A DNA stretch of 64,000 bases from Phaeoceros laevis (lineage: Eukaryota; Anthocerotophyta; Anthocerotopsida; Notothyladales). Under the pieces are notes generated by a model. It was given only the letters and a program-made list of their open reading frames with translations. It was not told where the DNA came from and made no database searches. Made by a program: the position numbers and the translations under genes. Of the stretch, positions 1 through 8,875 are shown piece after piece; the stretch's first letter is position 1, and every line of letters starts with the position of its first letter. Location: contig JBNGIQ010009547.1 in assembly GCA_049999765.1 (NCBI GenBank), forward strand, positions 34,444 to 98,443, read 5' to 3'.

Positions 1-1320
1 TCTTTTGTGGGCAGGCCCCAAGGACCTTGTCGATAGCATCACTCGGCACCTGCGGCTGCTTTGACGAGATTTTGCAGAAAAGCACATCTATTTGTGCAAG
101 CATCCTTCACCGATCTCATGTCCTGCTGCCCGTTTCGTGTGGCAGCTTGCTTCCAATTTCCAAACTGGGCAGGGCACGCTGGGTGATGTCAGCAGGGTTT
201 GTCGAGAGCTGAAAAGGGATTGAGTGGCAATTCTGAGCTCTCGTGGTGATGGTGTCAGGTGAAGAGCGTTGTCACTCAAATGGCTAGTCACCGACCTTTC
301 GGCTGACTTCTTTTTTGTCACCAGCGGAGAAGACATTGTGTTTTCTTTTTGGCCAGTTCCCTGTACTTGTTCGTCTTCGTGAACGCCAAACTTGACCAAC
401 GAAGGACATTCACATGTGCCGGAGGTGGCGTGAAACTAGTCACATGCACCGTGAGCTGGCGTGGATGAAGGCGACTCGGTTATTAGTCCTCTCGCAAGGT
501 GCCGCATGTCGGCTGATGTAGGCGTATGATGAGAGTGGCGGGGACCACGTGGCGTCATAACGCGTGCCTACAAGCTGGCTTTTATGGGGCGCGCAGTTTC
601 CCATGGAGCCGCTCGAGGGTTACAGTACGCTGGTAGGTACGCTGGTAGTCTAAGTACTGCAGCTTGCTGGTGAACACATCAAGCGACTCTTAACCGCGAG
701 TCACGCGCAAGTGAACCAGTGTGGACATAAAGATACCTGATTGCCATTCGAAGCAGATAAAGATCCGCCGCCGCTTCGTCTTGCTGTTTCTATGGGCCGG
801 CACCGGCCCCACGCTGCCGAGGCAGGCCTTTTTCTGTGTACCTCGTTTCCGTGGACCTGGTTCCTCCTGGGTTATCACTTTTACTTTACCCAAGGGGTGA
901 GCCACTCCTGTGGCTCTCCTTCAAGGAGACAGCTTGCTCTCACCTCTTCCATTAAGCTTCCGTCCAGCGACCACCTCCTTCATTTCTTCTCCTCCCACCT
1001 CCCCTCTCCCATATCAGTCAGCATTCTGGACTCCCTCGTTCTCTCTCGCCACTGCAGCTGAAGCGGCTCTCCGAAAATGCCGCCTCCTTGCTAATCCCCC
1101 TCCCCTCAGACCGGACTGTGATCCGCATTCAGTTACTGCGGAATTGCGGTGGTTTTAGTCATGGCCGGCTAGCCATTTGTCTTGCTTGCTCTATGATGCC
1201 GCAGCTAGGAGGAGGAGCTCTCTGTGGATTGAAGGAGGGCCAGGGCTTGAGTAGCGGGTAGGTCAGGAGGGGGAAGGAAGCTTGAGGTTGTGGGAGGAAG
1301 GGGGAGGCGGGGAGTGGAGT
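1..1320. other. Upstream region of the CONSTANS-like gene, no gene seen
   Basis: I see no coding pattern with family similarity on either strand here. It must hold the promoter and 5' leader of the B-box gene that starts at 1321. A short direct repeat of about 10 bases (acgctggtag type) lies near 627-650. No convincing TATA element can be assigned. Confidence 0.5.
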
Positions 1321-2627
1321 ATGCCGAAGCCATGTGATGCCTGCCAAGGATCCCGGGCCGTGGTCTACTGCCGAGCAGACGCTGCCTACCTCTGCATCGA
1401 CTGCGATGCCGAGGTGCACAGGGCCAATAAGCTGGCGTCCCGGCACGAGAGGGTGCTCATGTGCGAAGTGTGTGAGCTCACCCCGGCCGTGGTGACATGC
1501 AAGGCGGATGCGGCGGCGCTGTGCGAGGCCTGCGACACGGACATCCACTCGGCCAACCCGCTGGCGAGGCGGCACGAGAGGGTGCCGGTGCAGCCCTTCT
1601 TCGAGTGCTCGGGCGTGGTGAAGGTGGCGGCATCGGTGCGCAACGACACTGAGGTGGACGGACCCGACGGCCTGCTCCACGACGACGATGACAGCTCCGT
1701 GGCGGAGGCGGTGTCGTGGTTGCTACCCAACCCCAAGTCCCTGGACGGGGTGGTTCCCCCGCTCGACAAGGGTTCGCGGATGGCGGTGGGAGCCGGCCGG
1801 GCGGACGACTGCTGCCTCTCCTCCACCCCGGGCCTGATGGAGCACAGCCTGCACCTGGTCCCGAAGCTGGAGAAGGACAAGGCCGGCGGCAGGGCCGCTA
1901 GGCAGGAGCACGCCGGTGGAGACCTGTTTCACGACGTGAATCCTTACCTAAATTTGGACTATGCCTCGTCCATGGCGCAGATTGTAGCGGACAGCTTGGT
2001 CCCGGTGCATCATCCGGCGGCGGACTCGAACTCTCCGACAGAGATGTCGAATGCCTCTCCCTTGGAGGAGGAAGAGGAGGATGGGGAGGGGGAAGGAGAG
2101 GGCGAGGGCGAGGGCGAGGTCCCTGTGGCACATGTCGCATACAACTATCCCAGCTCCACGTTGTCTCACAGTGTAAGCAACACAGACTGATGCTTGCTGC
2201 TTCGTTGTTCGGTTGGTGGCCTTGCTGTTCAGCCGAATCCGGTGTCTTGCCTACAGCTTCCTCTTACAATCCTGTTGTTTACTCTCTGCAGATGTCGTCT
2301 TCCTCCTTGGACGTCCGAGTAGTGCCAGACAGCGTGAGCGACATCTCCAACCCTTACGACGGGACACGAGGAGCCTTCGAGTTCCCTCCTCGGATGGTGC
2401 GCGTGACTCAAATGGAACCCATGGCCAGGGAGGCCAGAGTCTTGAGATACAAGGAAAAACGGAAGAACCGCAAGTTTGAGAAGACGATACGGTACGCCTC
2501 TAGGAAAGCCTACGCAGAGAGCCGGCCCAGAATAAAAGGCCGTTTTGCTAAGCGAACTGATCCAGACACGGAGCAGATGTACTCCATTGTCCCCGACGGA
2601 GGGTTTGGGATCGTTCCTTCTTTCTGA
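1321..2627 (+). CDS. CONSTANS-like zinc-finger transcription factor (two B-boxes plus CCT)
   Basis: Two exons, 1321-2172 and 2292-2627 (intron GTAAGC...CTGCAG, phase 0), encode 395 residues. Residues 5-45 and about 48-90 are two B-box zinc fingers (CDAC...CIDC and CEVC...CEAC patterns). Residues 331-373 form a CCT domain rich in Arg/Lys. The last residues, GIVPSF, match the VP motif by which CO/COL proteins dock to COP1. A Glu/Gly run near residues 253-272 comes from a purine-rich GAG/GGC tract. ATG 1321 starts exactly at the first B-box; upstream in-frame sequence has only TTG. The domain order is that of group I CONSTANS-like proteins, nuclear regulators of photoperiod and light responses that bind DNA through CCT with NF-Y subunits. 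Which member it is orthologous to cannot be told. Confidence 0.93.
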
Positions 2628-3296
2628 TCCCTCCTGATCGCCACATGAGGTGCAGTCGGTTCTTGATGAACTTGAAACCGCCAAGCTTCGTGTAAAATCC
2701 GACATGATGGAGGGACTGAAAGTAGGGATGGTTTCTTGTGATGAATACTAGTCTAGTGTGTGAACTGCACATTTGGAATGTTGCTGTAGCAGTGGAGACC
2801 AAAGGTTCTTATCGCTGTTCTTAAGGCTGATAATTCTGCCTGTCTAAAACGTCGACAGGCCTGAGGAACAGAATTGTGCCCAGACGCTGGATCCTGAGAA
2901 ATGTGTCCGCCGCGTCGCATTATTCACCAACTAAACAGCATGCTACAGCAGCAATGCCTCAGCAGAATGCAGCAACATTACACTGCAGTTCAGCCACCAA
3001 GACGGTTGAAGTCTCCATTTAGGCCCAAAATGACCCGGTTCAATCGTTCAATCGAGGTACAATCTTCTACCGCTTACACGTTTCCTGTACGGCACAATGC
3101 TTTATCTTCGCAATCCTCACATGTGCAACAAGGTTTTCCATCCTCCGGTACGCAATGTTGTCACAGGTCCTCGAACAGTCTAAATGAGCTCCTTTTCAGT
3201 TTCAAAATGGTCCCTGAAGTCCCAAATCTTCTCTACTCAAAACTGAGGCTGCAAAATTGTCTATGAACAGGCTACGGCTACCGTAGCCTCATGTGA
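2628..3296. other. Convergent 3' region between the COL and thioredoxin-fold genes
   Basis: Holds the 3' ends of two converging genes. An open frame at 2901-3266 has no recognisable domain and lies where 3' untranslated sequence is expected. Confidence 0.5.
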
Positions 3297-4636
3297 CTAC
3301 TGAATTTTTGCACGCTTCTGGACGTTGATTGGAGGTCTTTTCCTCCTCTGTGCTGATCTCCTGCCCTTGGAAGGTAAAAGTCGTCTTGTCAGGGCATAGG
3401 CCCCATATGCTACAACGCCAGCCACTAGCGCAAGTGCCATAGGGAAACGGTTGAAGAACTGCCAGAACAAAAGGTGTTATCAAGGCATGCTCGTCTATAC
3501 AACTAGCTGTGTAGGAAAGACAAGGGGATGACCCTTCAAAATGTTTCCAGGTTCAAACAGCAGAAATGCTTTGCCCCAGTGACATGTATAGTCATCGAAC
3601 CTGGTTCACTGCGGTTTTAAACAGGTTCAAGTATACCAGTGCTTGGTCAGCAAATGTAGCTTCCTTTGGTACAGCATCTCTTGGCAGTGCCTTCCATCCT
3701 TCCTGCAAACTCCGGACACTTCAGTAAGAAATTTTCATATCTGAAAACCATAGTGCAGTTCTAAATAACCAGCCTAGCAACTCACCTGGATAAACAGTTG
3801 AATATCTTCCACATCCCAGCCGCCGGCATACTTGACCATACTCCTGTCACGGAAAAGCATCAGCTCTGGTGCCACCTCCACTCCAAAACGCTTGGCAGTG
3901 TTTGGACTAACTTCTATGTCCACCTGTATAGATTTGAACCGACAACCAATAGCACTCCTTACACGGTTATTGAAAAATCAGGTTGCAAAAACGAAACCGA
4001 CAGCACTCTACGACCCCTAGTGAGCACCAAGCTCTTGAACACAGCAAACGTCCAGCCTTTCCAACAGTTGTGAGCAAAACGTGAAGTGGATCCAGAAGCC
4101 CCTAACAAGATCCACGCGACAGCACAGGACTGGTTGTGCATGCAATCTTGACAGGGCCTACCTCAGCGACGATAGGCTGGCCATCAAGCTGAAGTTCAGT
4201 TTTAATCACTGCCTCTCTTGCTTGCTTACTTGCTTGTGAGTCCTTCTTTGTGAACAGGACAAGCCTGGAAAAGCTTATGTCAGTGCGGGAACTGCATGCA
4301 CACCCTCATACGCTCTGACAATCCGGGCAAAACCACATGCAAGGGTTTCCAGACCGCTACTCAGGATTGAAGCATCGAAGCCCCCGAAGGAGAGATTTGT
4401 GAGATCACAGTGAACACGCAGCCAGATTCAGCCAGGACGCAGCAGCAACACTCGCGGTTTTTAACGGAGGGAAGATACCAATGACCAGTTGTCTGTCCGG
4501 TCCCGGCCTGCGTGTCGTGCTCAAAGTTCTGGTCCGTCAGATTCCGCAGCTCCCGCTCAGACTCGTATGCGCTCACGATGCCGGCAAACGCCAGCAAAAG
4601 CAGGCACAAACAACCCGCACAACGCCTGACCGCCAT
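3297..4636 (-). CDS. Membrane-anchored thioredoxin-fold protein lacking CXXC (PDI-related)
   Basis: Five exons on the minus strand: 4636-4479, 4264-4162, 3923-3786, 3702-3601, 3458-3297, giving 220 residues with all phases consistent. The start is an N-terminal signal sequence (MAVRRCAGCLC then hydrophobic). Next comes the PDI-like entry motif LTDQNFEHDTQ...TTGHW. The beta strand that normally leads into the CGHC active site reads LVLFTKKDSQ instead, so no redox CXXC is present. The rest of the fold is kept: VDIEVSPNTAKRFGVEVAPELMLF, including the cis-Pro position. One membrane span (about 173-192) and a very basic tail (RRLLPSKGRRSAQRRKRPP) follow. I infer an ER membrane protein with a redox-inactive thioredoxin fold, perhaps a chaperone or binding module. 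The first intron joins TG|G precisely, so a missed CXXC exon is unlikely. Confidence 0.85.
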
Positions 4637-5093
4637 TGCTCCTTCTGACCGAGCTAGGAGCCTCGGTTTATCGTGTACCCCGCAGTTCAAGGCTTCCCTA
4701 CTCTAGTAGCGTAGCCGACGTGTACTATGCACGTCTGTCGTATTTCTCGTCAAGAAGGACACATGTCGTGAGATAATACCCTTAATGGTCGACCAACTCT
4801 ACCATTTGGTGGAGTTGATCCATCCATGCATCCATGAGACTACTATATATGTACTATGACACATACATTCTTCAACCACCAACCACTGTAGAATGCCTCA
4901 TATTATAATTAGCTATCAGGTAGTGTCAAGATATTGCTAAGAATGCTGTGAATGAGATAACTAGCTACAACTTCAAAGTTGGAGATACTTTAATATGAAT
5001 CTTTTTACTATACACTAGTAATAGGATTCTTTACTGTTTTCTTATAATATTGTGAAGGAAATCCCTTTCTAAGGGTTGATAGAAAGAAACTTT

Positions 5094-5240
5094 AAGAAAG
5101 GCAGACATCAACAAGAAAGAGGGCGAAAGACAACTTCGGCATAATATTACCTCTTGAGATGTGGCAAAAGAAAGGTTGACACCACATAATAAATTCTTGT
5201 TGCTCCTATTATCCAAGAGTTGTTGATGCTGGCCTTTCTT
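5094..5240. repeat. Small fold-back inverted repeat
   Basis: The left arm 5094-5115 (AAGAAAGGCAGACATCAACA...) and right arm 5219-5240 are inverted near-copies of about 22 bases with one indel. The arms are separated by about 100 AT-rich bases. This may be a relic of a short inverted-repeat element; no clear target duplication was identified. Confidence 0.45.
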
Positions 5241-5414
5241 TTGCGACATCCATCACTCACCGCATCAAGTCGTCGATGCTAGCTTACAATGTTTTCATTT
5301 GCTTTTAGGTATTGTTCATGCCAATATATTTTTAACATATATCACTCCATGACAATTTTTTTTTCCAAATTAGTACTAGTTGAGCAGCTCCACGTGTGTG
5401 GTACGCAAGTATGG

Positions 5415-5744
5415 TTAAAACCCTTACGAGCCCTATGGGAGAAAAATGTCTGTTGGGTCCCCAAGACTATGCTTTCTACTATCTCTTATGAGAAAAAAAA
5501 TTTTTATTGCCTTATATGGTATTGTTAGAAAGGTGATGTCGTGCTGATGCCGGATGAGCCTATATCAACAGCATTATTTGAGGCCTTTGTTGGCAGCCAG
5601 CCAACAAGATACTTGGTACGGGGTGTTGAAGGATCACCTTTTCCTTTGAAAATGAGTTTGATGGCCCGACTTTCAAGCCGAGCATGAAACGCCCTTCTAA
5701 TGGAAGTTTCATGGGTTTCGAAACCCCGGACTCTTAAGGGTTAT
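5415..5744 (+). mobile_element. Non-autonomous TIR-like element, copy A
   Basis: This 330-bp copy shares its interior with the elements at 14489-15244: a GCTTTCTACTA block, a run of A then T, TATTGTTAGAAAGGTGA, CGTCGTGCTGATGCCGGAT-like sequence, then TTTCGAAACCCCGG and CTCTTAAGGGTTA at the end. Its left terminus (TTAAAACCCTTACGAGCCC) is a diverged form of the TTAACCCTTAAGAGACC terminus. It has no coding capacity. Confidence 0.6.
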
Positions 5745-6850
5745 TCACTTGAAATACATTTCTTCTGCTTTTTCCCCTTTATTATGACTGACTTGGGAGA
5801 AGAAAATAAATTCACGGGCGTTCTTTGAATTCTTGTGCATTGTGAACGTTTTCATCTTGCATAGCACCTTGTGTTTAGAGGTGGACTTGAGGAAGGGCTT
5901 GAGGGCTTGTTGTGCTTAGAGAAGCACCTTTATGTTGGTAGGATTAACAGGCAACTATGACGATATGATGTAGACGGCATGGAGGTAGAGTGGGTAGAAT
6001 ATTTAGCTAAATAGCTGCCCTAGGATGCCTAGCTTAACTCGTCTGCTAGCATGACTCCAGATCGTGAATGGGTACAGTCTTGCCATCCTATCCAGGGTCA
6101 CGCTTCTCGGTGTAGAAGTCTCATGAGGAGTCGTCACAGCGTGGGCGACCCACTTATATTACTACTACTACTACGAAGTCCATAGGGGTTGAAGTTTTCA
6201 CTGAGGCACTGAGGCTCATAAGGAAGGGTGACGTGGACTATGCACATGTGTTTTCTTTTTCTTTCTTCGTCAATAAAATATTTTGGGTATGCACTTCGAA
6301 CTTGAAGCAACCCAGAAAGGGACTCTTCGAGCAGATACAGCAACTAGTCTAGCAACAGTGTGACGTTGCTTGTCAAACCCGCCACATCTCTTGCACCTGT
6401 GGGACACTGCTATGCTAGTGATGCCAAGCCCAATCACCCGCACTCTGTTGAGCCGAAGCAGGGACACATGATCGTAGACATTGGAATTGGTTCAACCTCT
6501 CAGAGTTTCCGGTGGTTTGACGCGGAAAATGGCGGAAATTGGATTCACTGGAAATTGGATCGGTAGAAGTTCTGGTTGAATTTCTGTATCACTCAGCTGT
6601 GAGATTTCTGTGATGCTCATGCGGTTGGTGCCATCAGGACGCGATAGCCGGAATTTGCTCCAATGTAAATCAGGTGGTTGCATTGCGCTCATCATTCTCA
6701 CTGCTGTGGCATGGAGGATGTTGGATTCCCTTGCATGACAATTGTTGGTCTCTGCAGTCTTGGGAGCGACTGCCGTCAGGACAGATGTTTAGTTCATCGC
6801 TGGAGTTAGCTAAGAAGTTGAAAGCGACATCTGAAGCTTTGCAAGAAGCG

Positions 6851-8507
6851 ATGGGTTGTACATGGTCAGGTCTCAATGCCCTCTACGATGTCGTCAGTAG
6901 CAGTAGCGACGTGTGGTTGAATGACCGCCGGTTCAGAATCGTGAGGCAGCTGGGGGAGGGAGGCTACGCTTTTGTGTATCTGGTGAAGGAACAACCAGGA
7001 GGCAGGCCAAGCAAGCCACCCAGAGATTCCTCTCATGTAGCTGGTATGCCAACAGTCACCCTCAGGTTCTCATTTGCCCATGGACTCATCTCGTTTAACC
7101 AGATTTTGCTCATATCAAAGTGTGCCCAATGGCTGAATTTCAACTGCAAGCATCATTGGAAATAGGGCTCCAAGCTATCTGGCTTGAGCTGGTGACTTTT
7201 GTTTGCAGAAGATGGGCTCTACGCATTGAAGAAAGTAATTGTGCAGACAGATGAGCAGCTGGCACTGGTCAAGCAAGAAATTCGGTCGTCATCTCTCTTC
7301 AATCACCCAAATCTCCTGCCCCTGATAGATCACTCTATCATCGCACTTAAGGTATCACTCAACTTTAGGGCTTTCCAGCAGAATGCTTGCATCCTTCTTA
7401 CTGCCAAGTGTGCAAGGAAGGGCTTATATGATGTGGCAGAACTATCTGCCCTTAGTGCTCAACTGAGAATGTTCTAAGTTGCGCCACTTCGCAGGGTTCA
7501 CAATCGGGTACATGGGACCAGGAAGCGTATCTTCTTTTTCCCGTTTATTTGGAAGGGACGTTATTTGATCAATTGAGTACGATGCAAGAAAGGAAGGAAT
7601 TCTTCCCAACCATCACTGTCCTTCACATATTCAGACAGGTTAGTTGCTCCTGTCTAAGACAAAGATTAAGGGGATTAGAAGTTAGAGGGGCTGCATGTCC
7701 TCTGTCTTGTGCCTGATTGTGTGCATGTGTAATCAGCTTTGTGCAGGTCTCCAATACATGCATAACTTTGACCCCCCTTATGCACACAATGATGTCAAGC
7801 CTGGTAATGTGCTTCTGAGAAGCAGAAAGGACAACCCGCCTCTAGCAGTGTTGATGGATTTCGGCAGCACAACTCCAGCAGTCAAGCGCATAAACTCTCG
7901 CTCAGAGGCTCTCCAGTTGCAGGTAGAGGTAACTCAACAGAGTTCTGACCAGGTGTCGCATGGGATTGTTGAACTCAATGTCGGTCACTTTCTGAGAGAT
8001 ATTTGGCACTGATATTTCAGGAGTGGGCAGCTCAACACTCCTCAGCCCCTTATCGTGCTCCAGAGTTATGGGATTGTCCAAGCCAAATGGAGCTTGACCA
8101 AAAGACAGACATCTGGGCTCTTGGGTGTACTCTTTTTGCTCTCATGTGAGTGCTCGTCAAAGCGCTGTTGGAAGCAGGATGATCTTGTTTTCCTGAAATG
8201 TTGGAAAGGCTGGTGTTCTGATTGCTGTTCCTCGAGTTGCAGGTACGGTGTTTCTCCATTTGAGTATGCAATCGGTGAGACTGGTGGTAGTTTACAGTTG
8301 GCAGCGATGAGCGGCCAAATAAAATGGCCTGCGCCTGCTCGCCCTCCGTATCCAGAAACTCTACATGCATTTGTCATTTGGATGCTCAATCCCCAGGCAA
8401 GTTTGAGACCCAGGATTGACGATGTTGTCTTGCATCTCGATAGGATGCTTGGGGTAGTTCCACCTGTGCCATTTGATGCACATGTAGAGGTAGAGATAGA
8501 TGTGTGA
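6851..8507 (+). CDS. STK16-type serine/threonine protein kinase
   Basis: Six exons: 6851-7043, 7209-7351, 7495-7638, 7737-7922, 8021-8145, 8243-8507; 351 residues. ATG 6851 opens MGC, the N-myristoylation/palmitoylation signal typical of STK16 (MPSK1/ENV7) kinases; upstream in-frame Met residues were rejected for that reason. Kinase features: glycine loop GEGGYAFVY (35-43), the VAIK-type Lys at 72, catalytic loop HNDVKPGN (D179), DFGS at 201-204, then EWAAQHSSAPYRAPELWDCPS and DIWALGCTLFALMYGVSPFEY. HND in place of HRD removes the regulatory Arg, as in the plant members I recall. STK16 kinases act at Golgi and endomembranes in secretion. A Golgi or plasma-membrane-linked kinase is the best reading. 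Confidence 0.93.
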
Positions 8508-8875
8508 CGCACTGATGTGACAAAAAAAGCCCTAGCCCAATCACAAAACCACGACTCCAAAGTTGGTGATCGTTTTACCACCACCATGGGTGCATTAAGT
8601 CACCTCAATCAGCACCTGGAATGCAGAATCAGTTAAAAGTAATCTACCTAGGCGGAAAGAAGAGTAACGATTGCGGTCACGACTCACAAGCCTAGCCAAG
8701 CCAAGCCAGGTCCGCGCGGCTTGGAAAAGAAGCGACGCTAAAAAAAAAAGACGGAGAAAGAAAACCATGGGCTCACCTGCTGTTGAGGTCCTGAAGCCAG
8801 CCATTACATCTCATCAGAGGGCAAAGCTGGTCTGGCGAAAGATGCCGTACTTCAGACGGTTTGGTAGAAAATACT
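8508..8875 (+). promoter_or_regulatory. PPR1 upstream region with a possible uORF
   Basis: An ATG in good plant context (AAACCATGG at 8767) opens a frame running to 9072, overlapping the start of the PPR frame in another phase. It has no homology I recognise. If transcribed, it would act as an overlapping upstream ORF. Confidence 0.3.

Larger units (their letters stand above)
4637..6850. other. Gene-poor interval with repeats
   Basis: No gene found. It contains an imperfect inverted repeat (5094-5115 with 5219-5240), a TIR element copy (5415-5744), and a short TAC trinucleotide run near 6160. The last few hundred bases are the upstream region of the kinase gene at 6851. Confidence 0.5.

Noticed and set aside
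177-204. HND in place of HRD in the kinase at 6851-8507 as a possible pseudokinase sign
   Set aside because: Positions here are residue numbers. The catalytic Asp (D179), VAIK Lys and DFG are all intact, and the change is normal for plant STK16 proteins.
2901-3266. Plus-strand open frame of 121 codons
   Set aside because: It sits in the convergent 3' region, is Gln/Ser-rich by chance composition and shows no domain.
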